From positions 2,662,501-2,726,500 of the forward strand of contig NZ_CP149130.1 in assembly GCF_037811135.1 (NCBI RefSeq): a DNA stretch of 64,000 nucleotides, read 5' to 3'. This document shows positions 9,214 through 17,493 of this stretch, in pieces. The position numbers and the translations under genes are program-made. The first letter of the stretch is position 1. Each line of letters starts with the position of its first letter. The notes under the pieces were generated by a model. It ran no database searches and had not been told where the DNA came from. It saw nothing but the letters and a program-made list of their open reading frames with translations. Source of the DNA: Aeromonas rivipollensis (lineage in GTDB: Bacteria; Pseudomonadota; Gammaproteobacteria; Enterobacterales; Aeromonadaceae).

Positions 9214-10884
9214 ATGGAACGCGAAGCAATGGAATTTGATGTCGTCATCGTCGGTGGCGGCCCGGCTGGCCTCAGTGCCGCCATCGCATTGAAGCAGCAG
9301 GCCCCGGATCTCTCGGTCTGCCTGCTGGAGAAGGGGGCTGAAGTGGGTGCCCATCTGCTCTCCGGCGCCCTGCTCGATCCCGTCGCCCTCAAGGAGCTGC
9401 TGCCGGCGCGCTGGCAAGAGGCGCCCCTCGGCGTACCGGTCACGGATGATCGGGTCCATCTGCTGCAAAGCGCGTCGCGCGCCCTGCAACTGCCCAACTG
9501 GGCTGTGCCCCCGCGCATGCACAACGACGGCTGCCACATCATCAGCCTCGGCAACCTCTGCCGCTGGCTCGCCCGGGAGGCCGAGGCGCTCGGTGTCGAG
9601 ATCTACCCCGGCTTCGCGGCGAGTGAACTCATAGTGGAAGAGAGCAGGATAAGAGGGGTGCTGACAGGGGATCTGGGTCTCGACAAAGAGGGCAACCCAA
9701 AGCCGGATCACGTGCCCGGCATGGCGCTCTATGGCCGCTACACCCTGTTCGCCGAGGGGGCCCGCGGCCACCTCGGCAAGCAGCTTGGCGCCCTGTTCAA
9801 GCTGGAAAATACCGCCCAGCCCCAGCACCAACCCCAGCACTATGCCATCGGCTTCAAGGAGCTGTGGCAGGTGCCCGCCGGTCAGTCTCATCCCGGCCGA
9901 GTGCTGCACGGCAGCGGCTGGCCGCTCGGGGAGCTGCGGGGCAGCAAGAGTCAGGGGGGCTTTTACCTCTATCATCTGGCGGACAACCAGGTAGCGGTCG
10001 GCCTCATCGTCGATCTCAACTACCAGAATCCCTGGCTCAGCCCCTTCGACGAGTTCCAGCGCCTCAAGCACCACCCTCTCATCGCCGCAACACTGCAGGG
10101 GGGGGAACGCATCAGCTACGGCGCCCGGGCCATCACCAAGGGGGGCTGGCACTCATTGCCCCGCATGCATTTCCCCGGCGGCCTGCTCATCGGCTGCGAT
10201 GCGGGCACCCTGGATTTCTCCCGCATCAAGGGCATTCACACCGCCATGAAGTCCGGCATGCTGGCGGCCGGCACTGTCGCCATGAGCCTGCGCGGTGGCG
10301 ATGAGGGCGGGCGGGATCTCGCCGAGTATGGCGATGCGCTGCAACAGAGCTGGCTGGCCCGGGAGTTGATCGCGGCCCGCAACTTCGGCGCCGCCCTGCA
10401 CCGCTTCGGTCCCTGGCTCGGCGGCGCCTTCAACTGGCTGGAGCAACGGCTGTTTACCCGCGCCTCTCCTTTTACCCTGCTGGACAAGGAGCCGGACTAC
10501 CGCCAACTGCGCCTGGCCAGCCGCTGCCAGCCCATCGACTACCCCAAGCCGGACGGGCGACTCAGCTTCGACAAGCTCTCTTCGGTGTATCTGGCCAACA
10601 CCAGCCACGACGAGGATCAGCCCTGCCACCTCAAGTTGCAGGACGAGCGCATCCCGGTGGCGGTCAACCTGCCCACCTGGGCGGAGCCCGCCCAGCGCTA
10701 CTGCCCGGCCGGCGTCTTTGAGATCATTGAGGCCGAGATCCCGGAGACGGAGGGCCAGCCTCGCTTGCAGATCAACGCGGCCAACTGCATCCACTGCAAG
10801 ACCTGCGACATCAAGGATCCCAGTCAGAATATCGTCTGGACCCCGCCTCAGGGAGGCTCGGGTCCCAACTACCCCAATATGTGA
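9214..10884 (+). CDS. Electron transfer flavoprotein-ubiquinone oxidoreductase
   Basis: This inner-membrane flavoprotein passes electrons from ETF to ubiquinone. The 556-residue protein has an N-terminal FAD dinucleotide fold (DVVIVGGGPAGLSAAIALK), the family segment around GCDAGTLDFSRIKGIHTAM, and a C-terminal 4Fe-4S site made by Cys in RYCPAG plus the CIHCKTCDIKDP cluster. It ends with QGGSGPNYPNM. The ATG at 9214 has AGAGG upstream; ATG 9229 is an alternative. It is divergent from etfBA, sharing the LiuR-type site. The last 26 codons are the first unit of an unusual tandem array that continues past the stop codon. Confidence 0.94.
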   Translation: MEREAMEFDVVIVGGGPAGLSAAIALKQQAPDLSVCLLEKGAEVGAHLLSGALLDPVALKELLPARWQEAPLGVPVTDDRVHLLQSASRALQLPNWAVPPRMHNDGCHIISLGNLCRWLAREAEALGVEIYPGFAASELIVEESRIRGVLTGDLGLDKEGNPKPDHVPGMALYGRYTLFAEGARGHLGKQLGALFKLENTAQPQHQPQHYAIGFKELWQVPAGQSHPGRVLHGSGWPLGELRGSKSQGGFYLYHLADNQVAVGLIVDLNYQNPWLSPFDEFQRLKHHPLIAATLQGGERISYGARAITKGGWHSLPRMHFPGGLLIGCDAGTLDFSRIKGIHTAMKSGMLAAGTVAMSLRGGDEGGRDLAEYGDALQQSWLARELIAARNFGAALHRFGPWLGGAFNWLEQRLFTRASPFTLLDKEPDYRQLRLASRCQPIDYPKPDGRLSFDKLSSVYLANTSHDEDQPCHLKLQDERIPVAVNLPTWAEPAQRYCPAGVFEIIEAEIPETEGQPRLQINAANCIHCKTCDIKDPSQNIVWTPPQGGSGPNYPNM

Positions 10885-11273
10885 GATAGGCAAACGGATG
10901 TGTGACACCAAGGATGCTCAGCCCCAGAACATCGTCTGGACCCCGCCTCAAGGAGGCTCGGGTCCCAATTACCCCAATATGTGAGATAGGCAAACGGGCC
11001 TGTGACATCAAGGATGCTCAGCCCCAGAATATCGTCTGGACCCCACCTCAGGGAGGATCCGCCCAATATGTGAGATAGGCAAACGGATGTGTGACATCAA
11101 GGATGCTCAGCCCCAGAACATCGCCTGGGCACCGCCCCAGGGAGGCTCGGGGCCGAACTATCCCAATATGTGAGATAGGCAAACCGGCTAGTGACATCAA
11201 GGATGCTCAGCCCCAGAACATCGTCTGGACACCACCTCAGGGAGGCTCTGGCCCCAACTACCCCAATATGTGA
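10804..11273 (+). repeat. 100-bp tandem array of ETF-QO 3'-end copies (5 units)
   Basis: Unit 1 is the real gene end (10804-10884). Four copies follow: 10885-10984, 10985-11073, 11074-11173 and 11174-11273. The full unit is exactly 100 bp: a 16-base spacer starting GATAGGCAAAC, 27 codons homologous to the gene's last 26, and TGA. Unit 3 has lost 11 bp. Copies 2-5 read KDAQPQN where the gene reads KDPSQN, so they are not simple recent slippage products of unit 1. Each unit shifts the frame by one base, so read-through cannot produce a fused repeat protein. Units 2 and 4 have an ATG directly before the copied segment (10898, 11087), giving possible 28-codon ORFs. Confidence 0.95.
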
Positions 11274-11564
11274 TCCCTGAGATCCCAGGGATCCTGGTCA
11301 ATTTACCTCTCGGCATTCCCCCGTCCGGGCCGGGTTATGCCGGCCCAGGCAGCTGCTCCGACCTCGCCGTTTTTTTGAGCAAACAGGCTGAACCCCCGAT
11401 GAATAGCCCCTGACAAGCGGTGCCCGCCCCTGTATAGTTCGCCGCATTCAGGTTGTCCATCGGCCTCGTTATGCTATTTCATGGGATCGCTTTCTGTGCG
11501 ATCTAGGGCCGCATGAACCTGTGCAACCATCCCTGATTACCCACGACTTCTTAAGGGGGGACAG
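11274..11564 (+). other. Non-coding region between the repeat array and corA
   Basis: I see no gene here. A perfect stem GGGCCGG/CCGGCCC (11327-11333 with 11340-11346) may end the ETF-QO transcript, although no T-run follows directly; a T-rich stretch occurs about 25 bases later. The corA promoter should lie in the more AT-rich part before 11560, and AAGGGGGG precedes the corA ATG. Confidence 0.4.
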
Positions 11565-12512
11565 ATGATCACCGCCTACATTCTCAATAACAAGGTGCTG
11601 GACATAGTCACGCTCGGGCCGGACGACATAGTCCCCGACAACACCGTCTGGCTGGATGCCTACAAGCCGGACACGGCGGAGCGAGAATGGTTGACGGGCC
11701 TCTTCCTGGAAGAGGTGCCCGACAAGGAAGAGCTGGACGACATCGAGGCCTCCGCCCGTTTCTACTGGGACACCGATGGTCTGCACATCCACTCCCTGTT
11801 CCCCCAGCGGATCGGCCGCGACACCAAGGGTGTCCACGTCTCCTTTACCCTGCGCAACAACCTGCTGATCAGCATTCGCGAGGATGACATCGGCCTGGTG
11901 CGCCTGCTGCGCCACTACATGCGTCAGGACAGGCTGGAGGTGGAGAACGCCCTCGACATCCTGCTGGAGGTGCAGAACCTCAAGGTGGAGTACCTCTCGG
12001 ACCTCATCGAGGATGGCTACAAGACCCTGGAGAACACCGCCGATCAGATCTTCGAGCCGGATCAGATCAACTCCATGCTCAAGGAGCTGATGGCCCAGGA
12101 AGAGGCCAACGGCCAAATCCGTCTCTCCCTGCACGATACCCGCCGTGCCCTGCGCTTCCTCAAACGCAGCCTGCGCCAGCGGATGACAGGGGAACAGAAC
12201 AAGTGGATCGACGAGATGTTGCACGACGTGGAGTCCCTCTTGCCCCACACCCAGTTCCTGTTCGACAAGATCAACTTCCAGCTGGAGGCCTCCATGGGGG
12301 TGACCAATCTGGAGCAGAACAAGGTGATCAAGATCTTCTCGGTGGCCGCGGTGATCTTCCTGCCCCCCACCCTGATCGCCAGCATCTACGGCATGAACTT
12401 CGGCCGCATGCCGGAGCTCGCCTGGGAGTATGGCTATCAGATGTCCCTGGTGCTGATGGTGATGTCGTCGCTCGGCACCGGCCTCTTCTTCAAGCGGAAG
12501 GGCTGGCTGTAA
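11565..12512 (+). CDS. corA: CorA-family magnesium/cobalt transporter
   Basis: The 315-residue protein matches the length of enterobacterial CorA. A long soluble N-terminal domain rich in acidic and helical segments is followed by two C-terminal membrane helices, with the selectivity motif YGMNFG at about residue 277 between them and a positively charged C-terminus (FKRKGWL). CorA forms a pentameric channel for Mg2+, Co2+ and Ni2+ in the inner membrane. AAGGGGGGACAG lies directly before the ATG. It is a single gene with its own promoter. Confidence 0.92.
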   Translation: MITAYILNNKVLDIVTLGPDDIVPDNTVWLDAYKPDTAEREWLTGLFLEEVPDKEELDDIEASARFYWDTDGLHIHSLFPQRIGRDTKGVHVSFTLRNNLLISIREDDIGLVRLLRHYMRQDRLEVENALDILLEVQNLKVEYLSDLIEDGYKTLENTADQIFEPDQINSMLKELMAQEEANGQIRLSLHDTRRALRFLKRSLRQRMTGEQNKWIDEMLHDVESLLPHTQFLFDKINFQLEASMGVTNLEQNKVIKIFSVAAVIFLPPTLIASIYGMNFGRMPELAWEYGYQMSLVLMVMSSLGTGLFFKRKGWL

Positions 12513-12546
12513 CGCCATCCGGCGTCAGACAGGCTGAACAGAGATT

Positions 12547-12563
12547 GGGGGGCATGGCCCCCC
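12547..12563 (+). terminator. Hairpin downstream of corA
   Basis: GGGGGGC-ATG-GCCCCCC forms a tight seven-base GC stem shortly after the corA stop. Only GATTAATT follows, so it is a modest candidate terminator. Confidence 0.45.
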
Positions 12564-12644
12564 GATTAATTCCCCCGCCTTGCAAAGGGCATCTCGCCGC
12601 CCCATATCCCCCTGCATCAATAGTTCAACCCCGGAACGGGCCTT

Positions 12645-13106
12645 ATGACCCTCTACCCCGAACATCGATATGACGATCACGGCCAGCTGCGCCCGCCGCT
12701 CTGGTTCTGGCCCATCGCCCTCTTGTTGACCCGCTCGGTCTGGCTGTTTCTGATGGCCGGCGTCACCCGGGAGAGCGGCAGCGCCATCCTGACCCTCTTC
12801 TACCCGGACAAGATGAGCCTCTACATCAGCCTGCTGACGGACGTGCCCGCCATGCTGGCGCTGCTCGCCTGCGGCGGCACCTACCAGCAGACCAGGAGTG
12901 CGCGGGCCTGGCTCAGACGCCACAGCCGGGGCCTGTTGCTCTGCTCCACCGCGAGCGGTCTGTTGATGCAGCTGCACAGCCTCAATCTGCAGAAATGGTC
13001 GTTCAGCTGGCCCACCGCCCTGGTGCTGGTCGCCAGCCTCTGGGCCCTCTGGTATCTGCTCAAGAGCCGCCAGCTGCGGGATTACACCCGGGATCAACCC
13101 CATTAA
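12645..13106 (+). CDS. DUF2919 family membrane protein (YfeZ-like)
   Basis: The 153-residue product starts with a short polar segment (YDDHGQLRPPLWFWP) followed by about four hydrophobic helices. The conserved opening YDxxGxLxPPxxFW and the LFYPD motif after the first helix are those of the DUF2919 family, represented by E. coli YfeZ. Its function is unknown; it is an inner-membrane protein by composition. It follows corA on the same strand after 132 bp with a hairpin between, and it ends 18 bp from the convergent secretin-N-like gene. Confidence 0.7.
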   Translation: MTLYPEHRYDDHGQLRPPLWFWPIALLLTRSVWLFLMAGVTRESGSAILTLFYPDKMSLYISLLTDVPAMLALLACGGTYQQTRSARAWLRRHSRGLLLCSTASGLLMQLHSLNLQKWSFSWPTALVLVASLWALWYLLKSRQLRDYTRDQPH

Positions 13107-13124
13107 TGGCCGCCGTCGGCCGCC

Positions 13125-13877
13125 TCATTGGCGGGTGACCCGGATCTGCAGGGTCTGGTGTTCACTGCCGCTCGCCACCCCGACCCGTGACGGATTGGAC
13201 AGCGCGGCCCCCTGGCCCTCCTGACTGGTGGAGAGTTCCCCCACCGTCAGCCACTGCCCCGGGGCGCCGCTCACCTCGGTGGCGCTCTGCCCGGTCTTGA
13301 TGTCACCCCGCTCAAGCCTGGCCTGCTCGCTGCTGAGCGCTATCTGTACCCTGTCCCCTATCAGGGTGGCGGTGGCGTAGAGGCCGTTCATCAGCGGCAT
13401 CATGCCCACCACCCGCCCCCCCTGCCAGCGATAGAAGGTGACCGGCTGATAGGAGCCCATCTGCAGCAGCACGGGCCGCCCCGAGAGGCCGCGCACCTGC
13501 CAGTTGTCCTGCTGGGTGCGCTGGTAGTCCTCGGCCCCCCCCTCCAGCAGCCACTGCCGTTTGGCGTTGTCATTGCCGATACCTATCCCCGCCTGCCGGC
13601 TGCTGGACGCTCCCGCCACCCGCCACTCAATGAGCAGACTCTGGGGTGGCTGATTGAGCCGATCCAGCACCCTCTCGGCCTCCTGCAACTGGGCGGGCGT
13701 TCCGCTCAGCACCAGCTGGTTGCCCATGGCACTGACCCCAAGCTCGGGGTATAGCTCCTTCAGGGTCTGCACCATCCCCTCTGCCTCAAACACCGATATG
13801 ACCTTCACCTCGGCCCGCAAGGGCAAAGCCCAGAGCCCGCAGCACCCGAGCACCCAATACCATCGCCAAGCTCTCAT
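13125..13877 (-). CDS. Periplasmic protein with secretin N-domain-like repeat
   Basis: The 250-residue protein has a signal peptide (hydrophobic stretch WVLGCCGLWALPLRA, cut before EVKV). The mature N-terminus, to about residue 90, resembles the short N1/N2 domains of secretins and NolW-type proteins: LKELYPELGVSAMGNQLVLSGTPAQLQEAERVLDRL fits the beta-alpha-beta pattern. The rest is a beta-rich region also seen in secretin-like proteins, but there is no pore-forming domain. I chose the ATG at 13877 because it begins the signal peptide; the upstream frame is a low-complexity stretch (RDGKRDGKRE). There are no other pilus or secretion genes nearby, so its role is open. Confidence 0.6.
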   Translation of the reverse strand: MRAWRWYWVLGCCGLWALPLRAEVKVISVFEAEGMVQTLKELYPELGVSAMGNQLVLSGTPAQLQEAERVLDRLNQPPQSLLIEWRVAGASSSRQAGIGIGNDNAKRQWLLEGGAEDYQRTQQDNWQVRGLSGRPVLLQMGSYQPVTFYRWQGGRVVGMMPLMNGLYATATLIGDRVQIALSSEQARLERGDIKTGQSATEVSGAPGQWLTVGELSTSQEGQGAALSNPSRVGVASGSEHQTLQIRVTRQ

Positions 13878-14074
13878 CCTCGTCTCCCTCTTGCCGTCCC
13901 TTTTGCCGTCTCTCATGGCGCCTCTCTCATCACTCCTTGCGATCATGGGCCATGGCGCCCCGATTGCAATGGCAAGGGGCAAGCTGTCTGGCCCATGACA
14001 GTGTCATGGAGGTCCTTATCCGGCTCGTTTTCGAGCCCAAACAAAAGACTCATTGAGAGACCACTCAATACAAA

Positions 14075-14089
14075 TAAAAATGGTTATCA
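14075..14089. promoter_or_regulatory. Fur-box-like site upstream of the MFS exporter gene
   Basis: TAAAAATGGTTATCA matches the 7-1-7 Fur consensus (TGATAATnATTATCA) at 11 of 14 positions and lies 63 bp before the MFS start codon, where a promoter would be. It fits iron-repressed expression of the siderophore export and uptake genes. Confidence 0.6.
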
Positions 14090-14151
14090 TTTGTTGTCAC
14101 AACAATATCCCTCGGATACAATTCGGACTCATTTTTTCGAGTCAGCCTCTG

Positions 14152-15387
14152 ATGAAGCCAGAACCTGTCGTCTCCTCCCCTGCAGCCATCCATCTGGCCC
14201 TGCTGATCAACATGCTCTCTATGGGCAGCATGATGATGGTGATGCCCCTCGGGCCGGATCTGGTGACAAGCCTCGGCATGGCCCCGGAGCAGACCGGTTA
14301 CTTCAGTGGCGGCGCCACCCTGGGGGCCGCCCTGATGGGACTCCTGGCCGCCCCCTGGCTCGATCGGGTCAACCGCAAACCCGCCCTGCTCCTGTTGCTG
14401 ACGTTGCGCTTCCTGCTGCTGATGGCCTGCGCCCTGGTGCAAGACAGCCTGCAACTGCTGCTGCTCTTCATCCTGTCCGGCTGTGTGGCCGGGCCCCTTG
14501 CCGCCATCCTGATGGCCGCCGTGCTGGATCTCGTGCCCCCCGCCGAGCGTGGACGCCGCCTCGCCTACGTGGGGATGGCGTTTTCACTTGCCGCCATCCT
14601 GATCGTGCCCGTCGCCCTGGTGCTGGCCCAGTGGCTCGGCTGGCAGAGCCCCTTCCTGCTGTTTGGCGCGAGCGGCCTGCTGCTGGCCCTGCTCTGCGCC
14701 CGGCTGCTGCCCTCACTGCCGGTCACCCGCGCCCCGCAGGGCCAGGGGCTGCGCCAGCTGCTGGGGTCACCGCTCTGTCAGGGGGCCCTGTGCATCCTCT
14801 GCCTGCAGATGTTCGGCCACTTCCTGCTGATCCCGCACTTTGCCAACTACTTCCAGTTCAACCTCGGTTTCCCGCGCGAGCAGATCGCCGCCCTCTATCT
14901 GTGCGGCGGCCTCGCCAGCATGGCCACCATGCGCCTGTGCGGCGGCTGGATAGATCAGGGCCGTGCCCAGGGCGCCATACTGCTCACCAGCCTGCTGCTG
15001 GCGCTGATCACTTTGCTCGGTTTCGCCATGCCGGTCGGCCTGCCCGTCTACCTGCTGTTCACCCTCTTCATGGCGCTGAGCTCGGCCCGCGCCAGCACCA
15101 CCCTCGCCATCACGGCGGCCATTCCGGCCCCCCATCAGCGCGCCGCCTTCATGTCCTTCCAGGGCACCGTCACCAATGTGGCGGCCGGGCTCGGCAGCCT
15201 GCTGTCGGCCAAGTTTCTCATCTCGGACGAGAGCGGCGCCCTGCAGGGTTTCTCCACCCTGGCCTGGATCAACATCGGCTGCGGCCTGCTGGCCTGTGCC
15301 GGCGTCTGGTTCCTCATCCGGGGGCTGGAGCGAGCAAGAGATAACAATAATCCTGCCTCTGGTACTGCCAGACAAGGAAGTCAGTGA
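14152..15387 (+). CDS. MFS transporter, probable amonabactin exporter
   Basis: The 411-residue protein has about twelve hydrophobic segments and a major facilitator layout, including DRVNRKP in the loop after helix 2. It sits between a Fur-like site and the catechol siderophore receptor gene, 58 bp downstream. By analogy with EntS beside the enterobactin genes, it is the best candidate in the window for exporting the siderophore. This is inferred from context, not from a substrate signature. The ATG at 14152 begins just before the first membrane helix; longer open-frame starts have no similarity. No strong Shine-Dalgarno is visible. Confidence 0.75.
   Translation: MKPEPVVSSPAAIHLALLINMLSMGSMMMVMPLGPDLVTSLGMAPEQTGYFSGGATLGAALMGLLAAPWLDRVNRKPALLLLLTLRFLLLMACALVQDSLQLLLLFILSGCVAGPLAAILMAAVLDLVPPAERGRRLAYVGMAFSLAAILIVPVALVLAQWLGWQSPFLLFGASGLLLALLCARLLPSLPVTRAPQGQGLRQLLGSPLCQGALCILCLQMFGHFLLIPHFANYFQFNLGFPREQIAALYLCGGLASMATMRLCGGWIDQGRAQGAILLTSLLLALITLLGFAMPVGLPVYLLFTLFMALSSARASTTLAITAAIPAPHQRAAFMSFQGTVTNVAAGLGSLLSAKFLISDESGALQGFSTLAWINIGCGLLACAGVWFLIRGLERARDNNNPASGTARQGSQ
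15339..15353. promoter_or_regulatory. Weak Fur-like site before the receptor gene
   Basis: AGATAACAATAATCC, inside the 3' end of the MFS gene and 93 bp before the receptor start, matches the 7-1-7 Fur pattern at 10 of 14 positions. The receptor could instead be expressed from the MFS promoter. Confidence 0.3.
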
Positions 15388-15445
15388 GCATTTGGGCCCA
15401 CAGCGCCCTACCCCATAACCTCTGTTTATTCATGGAGTTTTGACA

Positions 15446-17419
15446 ATGCAGTTGCAGCATGGCGTATTTCGTTTGAACCCGATTTTGCTCTCCCTCGGCC
15501 TGCTGGCCGTACCTGGCCTGGCCCAGGCAGAGTCGGTCAAGGCCAACGAGACCATGGTGGTCACCGCCACCCAGACCAAGCACACCGAGCTGTCCGCCCC
15601 GGCCAGCGTCTCGGTGGTGACCCGTGCCGATCTGGACAAGATGAACGTCAACAACATCGGCGATGCCCTCAAGCACGTGCCGGGTGTCAACATCGTCTCC
15701 ACCAACCCCACCGGCCGCAACGAGATCAAGATCCGTGGCATGGGGGGTGACTACACCCTGCTGCTGATCAACGGCAAGCGGGTCAACGCCCGCGAGACCC
15801 TGGGCAGCGCCTACGGCAACGACTTCGACTTGAGCTCCATCCCCATGGCCGCCATCGAGCGCATCGAGGTGATCCGTGGCCCCGTCTCCTCCCTATACGG
15901 GGCAGATGCCCTGGGCGGCGTGGTCAACGTGATCCTGCGCCAGGCCAGGGAGAAGACCGAGGCCGCCGTCGGTTACACCCACAGCATGCCCACCAAGGGA
16001 GATGGCGGCGATGCCAACCAGGCCAGCGCCTATGTTTCCGGCGCCCTCATCGACAACAAGCTGCTGGGCAGCGTGGTGGTGGAAGGCTATCAGCGCGACA
16101 ACTGGAAGAGCGATCAGTCCAACAACCCGGACGCCGATGCCCTGGAAAAACGGGAAGTGGTCAACGTGCTGACCAGCCTGAAGTGGCTGGTGGCAGACAA
16201 CCAGGACATCGACTTCGATCTGGGTTACAACCAGAACGACATGGACAGCTACTTCAACAACGTGCCCCGCGCCCCGACCGCACCGGCCACCCCCCACAAC
16301 GTGCAGAACCTGGATCGCCTGAGTCTGGGGCTGACCCACAACGGCCGTTGGGAGCACTTCGACAGCCGCGCTCGTTACTACTTCGAGCAAATCGATCTGA
16401 TGGATGACTCCCAGCTCAATGGCGGCGCCGCCGATGTCACCCAGACCAACAACACTGTGGACGGTCAGGTCAGCGGTTACCTGGGTGATCACCTGCTCAC
16501 CTCCGGTGCCGAGCTGCGCAAGACAGAGCTGGAGCACAGCCGCAACATCGCCAATGGCAGCGTGGATGCGACCCAGAGCGCCGTCTACCTGCAGGATGAA
16601 TTCGGCTTCGGCGATCTGGCCCTGACCCTCTCCGGTCGTCTGGATCACCACGAGACCTATGGCACCGAGTTCAGCCCGCGCGCCTATGCCCTCTACACCC
16701 TGACCGACGAGTGGGTGATCAAGGGGGGCGCCGGCAAGGCGTTCAAGGCCCCGACTCTGGCCCAGTCCAGCGAAGGCTTCTCCACTACCGCCTGTCGCGG
16801 CGCCTGCCAGGTCATCGGCAACCCGGATCTGAAGCCGGAAACCGCCGTCAGCTACGAGCTGGGCACCGCCTACGAGGCCGCGCGCTTCGGCGCCGGGGTG
16901 ACCGGCTTCCACAACGAGATCGAGGATCTGATCCAGAGCGATCAGTGGGGCCCGGGCTACCGTCCGACCGTGATGACCTACCTCAACGTCAAGGAGGCCC
17001 GCATCAAGGGTCTGGAGCTGACCGGCTGGGTCGACGTGCTGGACAACGTGAAGCTGACCGGCAACTTCACCCTGCTGGACTCAGTGGACAGGAGCACTGG
17101 GGACGATCTGGCCAAGACCCCGGATCACACCGGCAACCTCGGCCTGGACTGGCAGGCGAGCGAGCTCGTCAGCGCCAACCTGGCCTGGCAATACGTTGGC
17201 AGCCAGGTGCTCAAGGTACCGGCCCGCAACTCCCAGGCGTTCACCTCCAAGCACTACCAGACCCTGGACGTCAACACCAACTGGACCGTCACCCCGGCGC
17301 TGGACTTCAAGCTCGGCATCACCAACCTCACCAACACCAAGCGTGACGAGGTGGCCACCGACGCCGACTTCATCCTGGAAGGACGCACCGTCTACGCAGG
17401 TGTCGATTACAAGCTGTAA
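15446..17419 (+). CDS. fstC: TonB-dependent catechol siderophore receptor (probable FstC)
   Basis: The 657-residue outer-membrane receptor has a signal peptide ending at GLAQA-ES, a TonB-box-like segment (ETMVVTATQ), a plug domain with KIRGMGGDYTLLLINGKRV and IRGPVSSLYGADALGGVVNV, and a 22-strand-type barrel ending in an aromatic-rich strand with terminal leucine (VYAGVDYKL). Its plug resembles FepA/BfeA/IrgA receptors for catecholates. Position beside the amonabactin genes makes it the likely amonabactin receptor, called FstC in Aeromonas; the name rests on context. The ATG at 15446 has GGAG eight bases upstream. A strong terminator follows, so the ABC genes downstream may need their own promoter or read-through. 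Confidence 0.85.
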   Translation: MQLQHGVFRLNPILLSLGLLAVPGLAQAESVKANETMVVTATQTKHTELSAPASVSVVTRADLDKMNVNNIGDALKHVPGVNIVSTNPTGRNEIKIRGMGGDYTLLLINGKRVNARETLGSAYGNDFDLSSIPMAAIERIEVIRGPVSSLYGADALGGVVNVILRQAREKTEAAVGYTHSMPTKGDGGDANQASAYVSGALIDNKLLGSVVVEGYQRDNWKSDQSNNPDADALEKREVVNVLTSLKWLVADNQDIDFDLGYNQNDMDSYFNNVPRAPTAPATPHNVQNLDRLSLGLTHNGRWEHFDSRARYYFEQIDLMDDSQLNGGAADVTQTNNTVDGQVSGYLGDHLLTSGAELRKTELEHSRNIANGSVDATQSAVYLQDEFGFGDLALTLSGRLDHHETYGTEFSPRAYALYTLTDEWVIKGGAGKAFKAPTLAQSSEGFSTTACRGACQVIGNPDLKPETAVSYELGTAYEAARFGAGVTGFHNEIEDLIQSDQWGPGYRPTVMTYLNVKEARIKGLELTGWVDVLDNVKLTGNFTLLDSVDRSTGDDLAKTPDHTGNLGLDWQASELVSANLAWQYVGSQVLKVPARNSQAFTSKHYQTLDVNTNWTVTPALDFKLGITNLTNTKRDEVATDADFILEGRTVYAGVDYKL

Positions 17420-17430
17420 GCTCTCCCAGC

Positions 17431-17459
17431 GGGAGCCCCGAGATCGGGGCTCCCTTTTT
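17431..17459 (+). terminator. Strong terminator after the receptor gene
   Basis: GGGAGCCCCGA pairs with TCGGGGCTCCC over a two-base turn (in practice a four-base loop) and is followed by TTTTT. It lies just before the first permease gene. Confidence 0.9.
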
Positions 17460-17493
17460 GCGTTTCTACTGCCCCTATCAAAGGAGTTGTTGC

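Noticed and set aside
10804-11273. CRISPR array
   Set aside because: The repeated unit is the coding end of ETF-QO with an almost constant spacer, not short repeats with varying spacers, and no cas genes are near.
10885-11273. Read-through of the ETF-QO stop into a repeat protein
   Set aside because: The period of 100 is not divisible by three, so successive units fall in different frames and a fused product would not repeat the sequence.
11327-11346. Strong terminator after the ETF-QO array
   Set aside because: The stem is perfect but no U-tract follows, so it is only mentioned as a possibility in the region note.
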